Source: Franconibacter pulveris DSM 19144
Lineage (GTDB): Bacteria; Pseudomonadota; Gammaproteobacteria; Enterobacterales; Enterobacteriaceae
Length of the DNA stretch: 64,000 bases
NCBI GenBank assembly: GCA_000621185.1
Contig: KK211224.1
Location: 1-64,000 of the forward strand
Direction of reading: 5' to 3'
Positions 18,698 to 31,171 of this stretch are shown here, one piece after another. The first letter of the stretch is position 1. Every line of letters starts with the position of its first letter. Made by a program: the position numbers and the translations under genes. The notes below the pieces were generated by a model. That model saw only the letters and a program-made list of their open reading frames with translations, made no database searches and had not been told where the DNA came from.

Positions 18698-20047
18698 TTA
18701 TTTTTCGTTCAGGCCCAGCTTCTTCTCCAGATAGTGGATATTGGTGCCACCGTGCTGGAAGTTCTCATCGTTCATGATGCGCGTCTGCAGATCGACGTTG
18801 GTTTTAATGCCGTCGATAATCAGTTCCTGCAGGGCGTTCTTCATGCGAGCAATCGCCACGTCGCGGTTTTCACCGTAGCAGATGAGTTTGCCTATCATGG
18901 AATCGTAATACGGCGGTACGGTATAGCCCGCGTAGATATGTGATTCCCAGCGAACGCCAAAGCCGCCCGGCGCGTGGAAGCGCGTGATTTTACCCGGGCT
19001 CGGCAGGAAGGTGTTCGGGTCTTCGGCATTGATACGGCATTCCACCGCATGGCCTCTGATCGTCACTTCTTCCTGCTTAATGGAGAGCGGCTGGCCTGCT
19101 GCGATACGCAGCTGCTCTTTGATCAGGTCGACGCCGGTGATCATCTCGGTAACCGGATGTTCTACCTGAATACGGGTGTTCATTTCAATGAAGTAGAACT
19201 CGCCGTTTTCAAACAGGAACTCAAAGGTGCCCGCGCCGCGATAGCCAATATCCACACAGGCTTTGGCGCAGCGTTCGCCGATGTAGCGACGCAGTTCCGG
19301 GGTGATGCCCGGTGCCGGTGCTTCTTCAACCACTTTCTGGTGACGACGCTGCATAGAGCAGTCGCGCTCGGCGAGATAAATGGCGTTGCCCTGGCCATCC
19401 GCCAGCACCTGAATCTCAATGTGGCGCGGGTTTTCCAGGTATTTCTCCATGTAGACCATGTCGTTATTGAAAGCGGCTTTCGCTTCCGCACGGGTCATGG
19501 AGATGGATTGCGCCAGGTCGGCGTCGCTGCGCACTACGCGCATACCGCGACCGCCGCCGCCGCCGGAAGCTTTGATAATCACCGGGTAGCCGATGCGTTT
19601 CGCATGGGCGCGGTTCTTATCCATATCGTCGCCCAGCGGGCCGTCGGAACCCGGCACCGTCGGGACGCCTGCTTTCTTCATCGCCGTAATCGCAGACACT
19701 TTGTCGCCCATCAGGCGGATAGTGTCCGCTTTCGGACCGATGAAGATAAAGCCGGAGCGCTCAACCTGCTCGGCGAAGTTGGCGTTCTCGGAAAGGAAGC
19801 CATAGCCCGGGTGAATCGCGACCGCACCGGTGATTTCCGCAGCGGAGATAATGGCCGGGATGTTCAGATAGCTTTTTACTGACGGCGCCGGACCGATACA
19901 TACGGTCTCATCCGCCAGCAGTACGTGTTTCAGATCGCGGTCCGCGCTGGAGTGCACGGCGACAGTCTTGATGCCCAGTTCTTTACAGGCACGAAGAATA
20001 CGCAGTGCAATCTCGCCGCGGTTAGCGATAACAATTTTATCCAGCAT
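18698..20047 (-). CDS. accC: Biotin carboxylase subunit of acetyl-CoA carboxylase
   Basis: This 449-residue ATP-grasp enzyme carboxylates the biotin carried by AccB in the first committed step of fatty-acid synthesis. The ATG at 20047 gives [16 protein letters not shown], the conserved N-terminus. The glycine-rich ATP loop [12 protein letters not shown] (near 159-170) and the catalytic region [16 protein letters not shown] (near 285-300) are intact. It follows accB by 10 bases. Confidence 0.98.
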   Translation of the reverse strand: MLDKIVIANRGEIALRILRACKELGIKTVAVHSSADRDLKHVLLADETVCIGPAPSVKSYLNIPAIISAAEITGAVAIHPGYGFLSENANFAEQVERSGFIFIGPKADTIRLMGDKVSAITAMKKAGVPTVPGSDGPLGDDMDKNRAHAKRIGYPVIIKASGGGGGRGMRVVRSDADLAQSISMTRAEAKAAFNNDMVYMEKYLENPRHIEIQVLADGQGNAIYLAERDCSMQRRHQKVVEEAPAPGITPELRRYIGERCAKACVDIGYRGAGTFEFLFENGEFYFIEMNTRIQVEHPVTEMITGVDLIKEQLRIAAGQPLSIKQEEVTIRGHAVECRINAEDPNTFLPSPGKITRFHAPGGFGVRWESHIYAGYTVPPYYDSMIGKLICYGENRDVAIARMKNALQELIIDGIKTNVDLQTRIMNDENFQHGGTNIHYLEKKLGLNEK

Positions 20048-20057
20048 GTTCGCCTCG

Positions 20058-20537
20058 TTATTCGATGACAACCAGCGGCTCGTCAAACTCTACCGGCTGA
20101 CCGCTTTCAACCAGGATCGCTTTTACTACGCCCGCTTTATCGGCTTCGATCTGGTTCATCATTTTCATCGCTTCAACGATGCACAGGGTGTCGCCCACGT
20201 TGACTTTCTGGCCTACTTCAATAAACGCTTTGGCGTCCGGGCTCGGGGTACGATAGAAGGTACCAACCATCGGGGAACGTACGATGTGACCACTGACTTC
20301 TGCTGCAGCTGGCGCTTCCAGCGCCGGCGCGGTTGCCGGTGCGACAGCAGTAGACAGCGCAGGCTGCTGCTGCGGGGCATACATCGGCGCAGCATAGGCC
20401 TGCTGCATAACCGGGATGCCTGCATTGGCCGGCGCGCGGCTGATGCGTACAGACTCTTCGCCTTCAGAAATTTCCAGTTCAGCGATGCCTGATTCTTCAA
20501 CCAGCTCGATCAGTTTTTTAATCTTACGAATATCCAT
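20058..20537 (-). CDS. accB: Biotin carboxyl carrier protein
   Basis: This 159-residue carrier has an N-terminal helical region binding AccC, a Pro/Ala-rich linker (about 35-80) and a C-terminal biotinyl domain with the biotinylated lysine in [12 protein letters not shown] (near 125). The family 'thumb' segment [11 protein letters not shown] is present. It lies 22 bases after aroQ and 10 before accC. In E. coli AccB represses its own operon. Confidence 0.98.
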   Translation of the reverse strand: MDIRKIKKLIELVEESGIAELEISEGEESVRISRAPANAGIPVMQQAYAAPMYAPQQQPALSTAVAPATAPALEAPAAAEVSGHIVRSPMVGTFYRTPSPDAKAFIEVGQKVNVGDTLCIVEAMKMMNQIEADKAGVVKAILVESGQPVEFDEPLVVIE

Positions 20538-20559
20538 GAGTGGGTTCCGTACTCTTTGT

Positions 20560-21012
20560 TTAGTGTGATTGTGACAGGCGTTTTACCGCCGTCTGTAGTG
20601 CATAGCTATAGCCGTCAGCGCCGAATCCGCAGATAACGCCAGCGGCGACATCAGAAAGGTATGAATGATGCCGGAACGGCTCGCGGGCATGCACGTTGCT
20701 GAGGTGGATCTCGATAAACGGGATGCTCACCGCCAGCAGGGCATCGCGCAGCGCGACGCTGGTATGCGTAAAAGCGGCCGGATTAATCAGGATATAGTCG
20801 ACATTGTCTTTAGCCTGATGAATACGGTCGATAAGCGCATACTCCGCGTTAGATTGCAGGTGATCGAGCGAAACGTTTAGCGATTCAGCTTGCGCCTGGA
20901 GGCCGCTCACAATTTCATCCAGCGTCTGTTTGCCATACTTTTCGGGCTCACGGGTGCCGAGCATATTAAGGTTTGGGCCGTTCAAAAGCAAAATCTGAAA
21001 TCTGTTCGCCAT
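20560..21012 (-). CDS. aroQ: Type II 3-dehydroquinate dehydratase
   Basis: This 150-residue enzyme converts 3-dehydroquinate to 3-dehydroshikimate in aromatic amino-acid synthesis. The start [19 protein letters not shown] places the catalytic tyrosine of REPEKYG near residue 24; [17 protein letters not shown] and [18 protein letters not shown] complete the type II active site. An upstream ATG at 21123 would add 37 non-conserved residues. E. coli K-12 has a type I enzyme (AroD) and, at this place, a remnant or nothing as I recall; here the type II gene is complete and leads into accBC. Confidence 0.94.
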   Translation of the reverse strand: MANRFQILLLNGPNLNMLGTREPEKYGKQTLDEIVSGLQAQAESLNVSLDHLQSNAEYALIDRIHQAKDNVDYILINPAAFTHTSVALRDALLAVSIPFIEIHLSNVHAREPFRHHSYLSDVAAGVICGFGADGYSYALQTAVKRLSQSH

Positions 21013-21114
21013 TGTGACGCTATCTCCTGCAATTCTCCGGTAAAAAACAAAATATACCTTCATTGCGAGGTTGTCACCCTTAACACCATGAAAATGGGCG
21101 GGCGAAAAACCAAA

Positions 21115-21151
21115 GTCGCACATTATAACGATTTCGTAGCATTTGGCAGCT
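21115..21151 (-). promoter_or_regulatory. Candidate promoter of aroQ-accBC
   Basis: A perfect TATAAT (complement of 21122-21127) lies about 110 bases ahead of aroQ. The -35 at the 17-base position (GCTGCC) is poor, so an activator or an extended element may be needed. The long leader fits the known complex control of accBC. Confidence 0.4.
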
Positions 21152-21245
21152 AAATACTGGTCTTATCAGGGAAGATTATCAACCGGTATCAGCCAATCGA
21201 TACCGGGTAATAACAGAAGTGGATTAAATGGCGCAGAACAACGCA

Positions 21246-21845
21246 TTATCTCAGCCACTGACGGAACTTCTTATAGCGCCATGCCAGCAGCACAAGCGCG
21301 ATAAAGGCATAGATTAACGGCTGCGGTGAGAGGATCTTTACCGACCAGAGGTAGTGAATAGGCGCCAGGATCGCTACCAGATAAATGAAGTTATGCAGAA
21401 TTTGCCAGCGGCGACCCAGTTTTCGCTGCGCCGCCTGCGTCGAGGTAAACGCCAGCGCCAGCAGCACCAGCCAGCTAATGATGCCGAGCGTCAAATAGGG
21501 ACGGCTTACCAGTTCCTGGCCGAGCAAAGAAAGGTTGTTGATGCCCAGTTCCAGCAGCGAATAGCTAATAAGATGAAGCGTTGCCCACGCAAAACACCAT
21601 AATCCCAGCAGACGTCGGGTGCGGATCAGCAGCGGCTGCTTGAGCAAACGGGTCAGCGGCGTGACCAGCAGCGTGGCAAGCAGCAGCTTAAGCGCCATGC
21701 GGCCGGTAAAATGCTGAATATCTTTCGCCGGGTCGGCGCTGAAGTATCCCTGGCTTGCGGCGTAAAAAAGCCACACGAGCGGCAGGAAAGCGGCCAGATG
21801 CAGCGCCACTTTCAGCCAGACAATCTGTTTTGCCGTTAAACGCAC
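21246..21845 (-). CDS. msrQ: Heme-binding membrane subunit of methionine sulfoxide reductase
   Basis: This 199-residue inner-membrane b-type cytochrome (YedZ family) passes electrons from the quinone pool or flavins to MsrP. Six hydrophobic segments are visible, with conserved histidines in ATLHLISY and [20 protein letters not shown] as heme ligands. It starts directly behind the msrP stop, so the two form an operon. Confidence 0.95.
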   Translation of the reverse strand: MRLTAKQIVWLKVALHLAAFLPLVWLFYAASQGYFSADPAKDIQHFTGRMALKLLLATLLVTPLTRLLKQPLLIRTRRLLGLWCFAWATLHLISYSLLELGINNLSLLGQELVSRPYLTLGIISWLVLLALAFTSTQAAQRKLGRRWQILHNFIYLVAILAPIHYLWSVKILSPQPLIYAFIALVLLAWRYKKFRQWLR

Positions 21846-22850
21846 TTAGAAATTCTCCCGCAAATCGAGTCCTTTATAGAGCGAAGCGACCTGCTCGGCG
21901 TAACCGTTGAACAACAGGGTAGGCTGGCGCTTCACATCAAGCACGCCGCCGGAACCGATAACGCGCTCGGTGGCCTGCGACCAGCGGGGATGATCGACAT
22001 TAGGATTCACATTAGCGTAAAAACCATATTCGCCCGGCGCGGAAAGATTCCAGGTTGTCGGCGGCCGTTCGCGGGTCAGCTTAATGCTGACGATCGACTT
22101 AATTCCCTTAAATCCATACTTCCACGGCACGGTAAGGCGTACAGGAGCGCCGTTTTGCGGCGGCAGCGCCTTGCCGTAAACGCCGACGGTCAGCATAGTC
22201 AGCGGGTGCATCGCTTCATCTATACGCAGCCCTTCTACATAGGGGTAATCCAGACCGCCGCCAATAAAGCGGTCCTTCTGGCCCGGCATCTGCTCCGGCG
22301 CATAGAGCGTGGTAAAAGCGACATATTTCGCCGCACTGGTAGGTTCGACTTTTTTCAACAAGCTGGCGAGCGGGAAGCCTATCCACGGCACGACCATCGA
22401 CCAGGCCTCTACGCATCGCATCCGATAAATACGCTCCTCCAGCGGGAAAAGCTTATATAAATCATCGTGATCAAGCGTCAGCGGCTTCGCCACTTCGCCG
22501 TCAATGGTCAGTTTCCAGGGCGTAGTCTGCAGCGTGCCTGCATTGGCGGCCGGATCTGCTTTATCCAGACCGAATTCGTAGAAATTGTTGTAGCCGGTCA
22601 CTTTATCTTCCGGCGTCAGCGGCAGCTTCGCCTGCCATTCTGCTGGCTTAGAAAAATCAAGAGGCTGGCCCGCCGGGGCTTTGGGCCTGTCGTTGCCCTT
22701 AAACCAGTCCAGCAGATCCGCCTGGGCGACCGGGGAAAGCGAAAGCGCGGCGGCGCCGATGCCTAATGTTTTTAAGATCTGGCGGCGCTGCATAAAGAAA
22801 GCCGATTCGGCAGTGACATCGGCTTCAGTTAAACGGCTGATTTTTTTCAT
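21846..22850 (-). CDS. msrP: Periplasmic protein-methionine-sulfoxide reductase, catalytic subunit
   Basis: This 334-residue molybdopterin enzyme (YedY/SUOX fold) repairs oxidised methionines of periplasmic proteins. The ATG at 22850 is followed by a Tat signal with the twin arginine in [10 protein letters not shown] and cleavage after AQA near residue 58. The molybdenum-ligand cysteine is in RMRCVEAWS. It forms an operon with msrQ. In E. coli K-12 the pair lies elsewhere beside hprRS; here no such two-component system is adjacent. Confidence 0.95.
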   Translation of the reverse strand: MKKISRLTEADVTAESAFFMQRRQILKTLGIGAAALSLSPVAQADLLDWFKGNDRPKAPAGQPLDFSKPAEWQAKLPLTPEDKVTGYNNFYEFGLDKADPAANAGTLQTTPWKLTIDGEVAKPLTLDHDDLYKLFPLEERIYRMRCVEAWSMVVPWIGFPLASLLKKVEPTSAAKYVAFTTLYAPEQMPGQKDRFIGGGLDYPYVEGLRIDEAMHPLTMLTVGVYGKALPPQNGAPVRLTVPWKYGFKGIKSIVSIKLTRERPPTTWNLSAPGEYGFYANVNPNVDHPRWSQATERVIGSGGVLDVKRQPTLLFNGYAEQVASLYKGLDLRENF

Positions 22851-22951
22851 GACCGACTCTCTGGTGATGCGAAGATAACGATACGCCTTAATCATGACAG
22901 GGAGTCGGTCAGCCTGCGAGGCATCTGGTTAAAATTGTGTAAAAAAATCTC

Positions 22952-23926
22952 TCACTTCACTTTAACCAGGGTGCGGCCCTGCGCCGTGTTGTTAATGATG
23001 GCTTCGGCGAATTTCGGCGCGTCGGCAAGCGCAATCTCCGTTGCGCTCTGCTCGTAGAAATCAGCAGGCAGATCCCGCACCAGTCGCTCCCAGGCTTCTT
23101 TGCGCCGGGCCGCTGGCGTCATTACGGAATCAACCCCTTGCAGACGAACGTTACGCAGAATAAAGGGCATGACCGTCGTCGGCAGCGCGAAACCGCCCGC
23201 CAACCCGCAGGCCGCCACGCAACCGCCGTAGTTCATCTGCGCCAGCACTTTCGCCAGCACTTTATCGCCCACGGTGTCGATGGCGCCTGCCCACAGCTGT
23301 TTTTCCAGCGGACGGCTGTCGGCGAACTCGTCACGGCCCAGAATGCGGCTGGCGCCGAGACGCTTAAGATACGCATGCGTGCTTTCGCGGCCGCTGACCG
23401 CCGCTACCTGATAACCCAGCTTATGCAGCAACGCCACCGCCGTGCTGCCTACGCCGCCGCTTGCGCCGGTCACGACCACTTCGCCGCTTTCCGGGCGCAC
23501 GCCCCCTTCTTCAAGCGCCATAACGCACAGCATGGCGGTAAACCCTGCGGTGCCGATAATCATCGCTTTACGTCCGTCCAGCCCCTGCGGCATCGGCACC
23601 AGCCAGTCGCCTTTTACCCGCGCCATCCCGGCGAGGCCGCCCCAGTGGTTCTCGCCGACGCCCCAGCCGGTAAGCAGCACGGTCTGGCCTGCATGAAAGC
23701 GCGGGTCTTCGCTTTTACGTACGGTGCCCGCAAAATCAATGCCCGGTACCATCGGGAAGTTACGAATAATTTTGCCTTTGCCGGTTATCGCCAGCGCATC
23801 TTTATAGTTAAGGCTCGACCAGTCGATATCAACGGTTACGTCACCTTCAGGCAGGGCGCTTTCGTCAAGGGGTTTAATAGCGGCGAGCGTCTTCCCATCC
23901 TGCTGTTCAAGAATCAAAGCCTGCAT
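22952..23926 (-). CDS. acuI: Acrylyl-CoA reductase AcuI/YhdH
   Basis: This 324-residue zinc-free medium-chain dehydrogenase reduces toxic acryloyl-CoA to propanoyl-CoA with NADPH. An N-terminal GroES-like domain carries the SSLNYKDALAITGKG motif (about 33-47). A Rossmann domain follows with VVTGASGGVGSTAVALL (near 150-165). It is divergent from csrD with a 225-base intergenic gap. Confidence 0.95.
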   Translation of the reverse strand: MQALILEQQDGKTLAAIKPLDESALPEGDVTVDIDWSSLNYKDALAITGKGKIIRNFPMVPGIDFAGTVRKSEDPRFHAGQTVLLTGWGVGENHWGGLAGMARVKGDWLVPMPQGLDGRKAMIIGTAGFTAMLCVMALEEGGVRPESGEVVVTGASGGVGSTAVALLHKLGYQVAAVSGRESTHAYLKRLGASRILGRDEFADSRPLEKQLWAGAIDTVGDKVLAKVLAQMNYGGCVAACGLAGGFALPTTVMPFILRNVRLQGVDSVMTPAARRKEAWERLVRDLPADFYEQSATEIALADAPKFAEAIINNTAQGRTLVKVK

Positions 23927-24151
23927 ACGTTACTCCTCAATGGGTCGCTTAAGATTGGAAAAAAAACTTTGAAGACTATACTCGCATATTGAAACGCTAT
24001 GCCGACTTATCGCAATAAAACCTCTGAACGTCCCGTCGGGTTTGGTAATATGCGCGGCGGGTCTGTGTAGTTAGTACTTACTATATATGTGGCCCCGGCA
24101 CTCATGCAGCGCCGTTCGCTCGTGCCGATAACTGACGGAGTTAACACAAGG

Positions 24152-26092
24152 ATGCGATTAACGACGAAATTTTCCGCCTTTGTCACCCTGCTGACGGGGC
24201 TTGCCATCCTTGTCACGCTGCTGGGATGTTCGCTTAGTTTCTTTAATTCCATTCAGCAAAAAGTCGCCTCTCGCGTGGTGTCAGTCGCCTCCATTATTGA
24301 TAACGACCTCGTAAGCCATTCCCCCGAGGCGTTGGTTCATCGTCTGGATGAGCTAATGGTGCCGGTCGATATTGTGCGCATCGACTTCAACAGCGATACC
24401 GGAAGGCTTTACAGCCATACGCGGCCGCAAAGCTATCACCCGGCGGGCAGCCAGCATCAATACCGCACGCTTGAAGTGCCGCTGCTAAAGCATCCAGGCA
24501 TGTCGCTGAAGCTGACCTGGCAGGATCCGCTTGCCAACTATTACCGCTCTTTGCTCACCACCGCGCCGCTCAGCATCGCCATTGGCTTTATGGTCGTGGT
24601 GATTTTCTTTGCGGTGCGCTGGCTTAAACGTCAGCTTGCCGGACAGGAGCTGCTGGAAACCCGCGCGGCCCGCATCCTTAACGGCGAGCGCGGCGTGCGC
24701 GTGCGCGGCAGCGTGCATGAGTGGCCGACCCACGTCAGCAGCGCGCTGGATGTGCTGCTTTCCGAAATCCAGAGCGCGGGCGAGCAGCGTAGCCGCATGG
24801 ACACGCTTATTCGCTCCTACGCCGCGCAGGATGTAAAAACCGGCCTCAGCAATCGTCTCTTTTTCGACAACCAACTGGCGACGCTGCTGGAAGATCAGGA
24901 GAAAGTCGGCACGCACGGCGTGGTCATGATGATCCGTTTGCCGGATTTTGACATGCTGCGGGAGAGCTGGGGCAAAACCGCCGTCGAGAACTATCTCTTC
25001 ACCCTCATTAATATGCTTTCGACCTTTGTGATGCGTTACCCGGGGGCGCTGCTGGCGCGCTATTTTCGCAGCGACTTTACCGTGTTGCTGCCGCATCGCA
25101 CCTTAAAAGAGGCGGACAGCATCGCCAGCCAATTGCTGAATGCTGTCGACTCGTTGCCGCCTACCCGCATGCTCGACCGCAACGATATGCTGCACATCGG
25201 CATTTGCGCCTGGCGCAGCGGGCAGACGACAGAGCAGGTGATGGAGCATGCGGAGATAGCCACCCGCAACGCCGTGCTGCAGGGCGGAAACGGCTGGGCG
25301 GTGTATGACAATTCGCTGCCCGAAAAAGGACGCGGCAACGTACGTTGGCGTACGTTGCTTGAAGGCGTTCTCCAGCGCGGAGGTCCGCGCATTTATCAGA
25401 AACCCGCCGTTTTACGCGACGGCCGGGTGCACCATCGGGAACTAATGTGCCGTATTTTCGATGGCGAAGAAGAGGTGCTGGCGGCGGAGTATATGCCGAT
25501 GGTGCAGGCGTTTGGCCTGGCCGAACAGTATGACCGCCAGATGGTGGCGCGCGTCGTGCCGTTTTTACGCTTCTGGCCTGAAGAAACGCTCGCCGTGCCG
25601 CTTACCGTCGAGTCGCTCATCCGCCCGCCGTTCCAGCGCTGGCTGCGCGATACCCTGATGCAATGCGAAAAATCGCAGCGAATGCGCATTCTTTTTGAAC
25701 TTGCTGAGGCAGATGTTTGTCAACACATCAGTCGGTTACAACCGGTGATTCGGTTAATCAAAGCGCTGGGCGTCCGCATCGCGGTCGCGCAGGCGGGATT
25801 AACGGTGGTCAGCACGGCCTATATCAAGGAGCTGGATGTAGAAATTATCAAGCTGCATCCGGGTCTGGTGAAGAACATTGAAAAGCGTACCGAAAACCAG
25901 CTCTTCGCCCAAAGCCTGGTGGAAGCTTGCAACGGTACGCAAACACGGGTTTTCGCCACGGGTATAAAAACCCGTAGCGAATGGCAGACGCTGGTGGAAA
26001 GGGGCGTCGCGGGCGGGCAGGGCGATTTTTTTGCTGCTTCTCAACCCCTCGATACGAGCGTGAAAAAATATTCTCAAAGATATTCGGTTTAG
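24152..26092 (+). CDS. csrD: Degenerate GGDEF/EAL regulator of CsrB/CsrC decay
   Basis: This 646-residue protein has exactly the length of E. coli CsrD. It has two TM helices (about 8-30 and 137-155) around a periplasmic sensor, a HAMP-like segment, then GGDEF and EAL domains. Both active sites are degenerate: YFRSDF replaces GGDEF and RELM replaces EAL, as in the E. coli protein, which does not make or degrade c-di-GMP. CsrD targets the sRNAs CsrB and CsrC for RNase E decay. The ATG at 24152 follows AAGG; an upstream start at 24089 would add 21 residues. Confidence 0.97.
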   Translation: MRLTTKFSAFVTLLTGLAILVTLLGCSLSFFNSIQQKVASRVVSVASIIDNDLVSHSPEALVHRLDELMVPVDIVRIDFNSDTGRLYSHTRPQSYHPAGSQHQYRTLEVPLLKHPGMSLKLTWQDPLANYYRSLLTTAPLSIAIGFMVVVIFFAVRWLKRQLAGQELLETRAARILNGERGVRVRGSVHEWPTHVSSALDVLLSEIQSAGEQRSRMDTLIRSYAAQDVKTGLSNRLFFDNQLATLLEDQEKVGTHGVVMMIRLPDFDMLRESWGKTAVENYLFTLINMLSTFVMRYPGALLARYFRSDFTVLLPHRTLKEADSIASQLLNAVDSLPPTRMLDRNDMLHIGICAWRSGQTTEQVMEHAEIATRNAVLQGGNGWAVYDNSLPEKGRGNVRWRTLLEGVLQRGGPRIYQKPAVLRDGRVHHRELMCRIFDGEEEVLAAEYMPMVQAFGLAEQYDRQMVARVVPFLRFWPEETLAVPLTVESLIRPPFQRWLRDTLMQCEKSQRMRILFELAEADVCQHISRLQPVIRLIKALGVRIAVAQAGLTVVSTAYIKELDVEIIKLHPGLVKNIEKRTENQLFAQSLVEACNGTQTRVFATGIKTRSEWQTLVERGVAGGQGDFFAASQPLDTSVKKYSQRYSV

Positions 26093-27445
<1,353 letters not shown>

Positions 27446-27456
27446 CAGCCGCAAGC

Positions 27457-27478
27457 AAGGGCAACTCCGGTTGCCCTT
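27457..27478 (+). terminator. Hairpin between mreB and mreC
   Basis: AAGGGCAA-CTCCGG-TTGCCCTT is followed by CTTGTTGGTTTGG, a partial T-tract. It probably lowers read-through into mreCD, which fits the excess of MreB over MreC and MreD in cells. Confidence 0.6.
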
Positions 27479-27506
27479 CTTGTTGGTTTGGGAATACGCA
27501 TAGCCT

Positions 27507-29050
<1,544 letters not shown>

Positions 29051-29058
29051 GGGTTTTT

Positions 29059-29634
29059 ATGACTGCAGTTTATCTCGCCTCCGGTTCGCCTCGTCGTCAG
29101 GAACTGCTCGCTCAACTGGGCGTGACGTTCGAACGTCTCATTACCGGCCTTGAAGAAGTGCGCCGTGAAAACGAAAGCGCGCAGCACTATGTGTCGCGCC
29201 TGGCGCGGGAGAAAGCGCAGGCGGGCGTCGCCCTGGCGGCGCGCGACTGGCCGGTGCTTGGCGCAGACACCATCGTCATTCTCAATGGCGAAGTGCTGGA
29301 AAAGCCGCGGGACAAAGCCCATGCAGGCGCCATGCTGCGCCAGCTTTCCGGGCAAACGCATCAGGTGATGACGGCCGTCGCGGTGGCGGATAAACGTCAG
29401 GTAATGGATTGTCTGGTGGTGACCGAGGTCACTTTCCGCGCGTTATCGGAAGCGGATATCGAGGCGTATGTGGCAAGCGGCGAACCCATGGATAAAGCGG
29501 GCGCGTATGGCATTCAGGGGCTGGGCGGCTGTTTTGTGAGAAAGATCAACGGCAGCTACCACGCCGTGGTCGGCTTGCCGCTGGTAGAGACGTATGAACT
29601 GCTAAGCAATTTTAACGCCTTGCGTGAGGGATAA
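29059..29634 (+). CDS. yhdE: Maf-family nucleoside triphosphate pyrophosphatase
   Basis: This 191-residue Maf/Ham1-type enzyme hydrolyses dTTP, UTP and modified pyrimidine nucleotides. The N-terminal phosphate motif [15 protein letters not shown] and the metal-binding [19 protein letters not shown] (near 72-90) are intact. It lies 8 bases after mreD and 7 before rng in the same transcription unit. Confidence 0.96.
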   Translation: MTAVYLASGSPRRQELLAQLGVTFERLITGLEEVRRENESAQHYVSRLAREKAQAGVALAARDWPVLGADTIVILNGEVLEKPRDKAHAGAMLRQLSGQTHQVMTAVAVADKRQVMDCLVVTEVTFRALSEADIEAYVASGEPMDKAGAYGIQGLGGCFVRKINGSYHAVVGLPLVETYELLSNFNALREG

Positions 29635-29641
29635 GGAAAAG

Positions 29642-31111
29642 ATGACGGCTGAACTGTTAGTCAACGTAACCCCTTCGGAAACCCGGGTGGCGTATATCGA
29701 TGGCGGTATCCTGCAGGAGATCCATATCGAGCGCGAAGCGCGCCGCGGGATCGTAGGCAATATCTACAAAGGTCGGGTAAGTCGCGTTCTGCCAGGAATG
29801 CAGGCGGCATTTGTAGATATTGGCCTCGATAAAGCGGCATTTTTACATGCTTCGGACATTATGCCGCATACCGAATGCGTGGCGGGCGAAGAGCAGAAAA
29901 ACTTCACGGTGCGTGATATCTCCGAACTGGTTCGTCAGGGACAGGATCTCATGGTGCAGGTGGTAAAAGATCCGCTCGGCACCAAAGGCGCGCGCCTGAC
30001 CACCGATATTACACTGCCTTCCCGCTATCTGGTTTTCATGCCCGGTGCGTCGCACGTGGGCGTTTCCCAGCGTATTGAAAGCGAAACCGAGCGCGAGCGG
30101 CTGAAAAAAATCGTCGCCGATTACTGTGACGAGCAGGGCGGATTTATCATCCGCACCGCAGCGGAAGGGGTTTGCGAGGCCGATCTCGCCTCCGACGCCG
30201 CCTACCTCAAACGGGTATGGACCAAGGTGATGGAGCGCAAAAAGCGCAACCAGACCCGCTATCAGCTCTACGGCGAGCTGGCGCTGGCGCAGCGCGTGCT
30301 GCGCGATTTCGCCGTGGCCCAGCTCGACCGCATTCGCGTCGACTCGCGGCTGACTTATGAAATGCTGCTGGAATTTACCGCGGAATATATGCCGGAGATG
30401 ACCAGCAAGCTTGAGCACTACAGCGGCAAGCAGCCGATTTTCGATCTTTACGACGTAGAGAACGAAATTCAGCGCGCGCTGGAGCGCAAGGTAGAGCTGA
30501 AGTCCGGCGGCTATCTGATAATCGATCAGACCGAGGCGATGACCACCATCGACATTAACACCGGCGCGTTTGTCGGCCATCGCAACCTCGACGATACCAT
30601 CTTCAATACCAATATCGAGGCGACGCAGGCGATTGCGCGCCAGCTGCGGCTGCGTAACCTGGGCGGCATCATCATTATCGATTTTATCGACATGAATAAT
30701 GAGGACCACCGCCGTCGCGTGCTGCATTCGCTGGAGCAGGCGCTCAGCAAAGACCGCGTAAAAACCAGCATTAACGGTTTTTCGCAGCTGGGGCTGGTGG
30801 AGATGACCCGCAAACGCACCCGCGAAAGCATTGAGCACGTACTTTGTAATGATTGCCCGACCTGCCATGGACGCGGTACGGTAAAAACCGTTGAAACCGT
30901 CTGCTATGAGATCATGCGTGAAATCGTCCGCGTGCATCACGCCTATGATTCCGACCGTTTCCTGGTTTATGCTTCCCCTGCGGTGGCGGAAGCGTTGAAA
31001 GGCGAGGAGTCGCACGCGCTGGCGGAAGTGGAGATTTTCGTCGGCAAACAGGTGAAGGTGCAAATTGAACCGCTCTACAACCAGGAGCAGTTCGACGTGG
31101 TAATGATGTAA
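29642..31111 (+). CDS. rng: Ribonuclease G
   Basis: This 489-residue endoribonuclease matures the 5' end of 16S rRNA and cleaves some mRNAs. An S1-like RNA-binding domain (about 35-120) precedes the RNase H-like catalytic region with metal-binding aspartates in TTIDINTGAFVG (near 305) and IIIDFIDM (near 347). The zinc-link cysteines CPTCHGRG are near 407. The ATG at 29642 matches the E. coli N-terminus MTAELLVN; a start six codons earlier is possible but less likely. Confidence 0.97.
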   Translation: MTAELLVNVTPSETRVAYIDGGILQEIHIEREARRGIVGNIYKGRVSRVLPGMQAAFVDIGLDKAAFLHASDIMPHTECVAGEEQKNFTVRDISELVRQGQDLMVQVVKDPLGTKGARLTTDITLPSRYLVFMPGASHVGVSQRIESETERERLKKIVADYCDEQGGFIIRTAAEGVCEADLASDAAYLKRVWTKVMERKKRNQTRYQLYGELALAQRVLRDFAVAQLDRIRVDSRLTYEMLLEFTAEYMPEMTSKLEHYSGKQPIFDLYDVENEIQRALERKVELKSGGYLIIDQTEAMTTIDINTGAFVGHRNLDDTIFNTNIEATQAIARQLRLRNLGGIIIIDFIDMNNEDHRRRVLHSLEQALSKDRVKTSINGFSQLGLVEMTRKRTRESIEHVLCNDCPTCHGRGTVKTVETVCYEIMREIVRVHHAYDSDRFLVYASPAVAEALKGEESHALAEVEIFVGKQVKVQIEPLYNQEQFDVVMM

Positions 31112-31171
31112 CGCGCGACGGCAGCTTCGCAAGTAAAGGGTACCGCTACGGCGGTTGACAAGGAGAGAAGG

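Noticed and set aside
29843-31132. 429-codon minus-strand frame opposite rng
   Set aside because: Antisense shadow without family resemblance.
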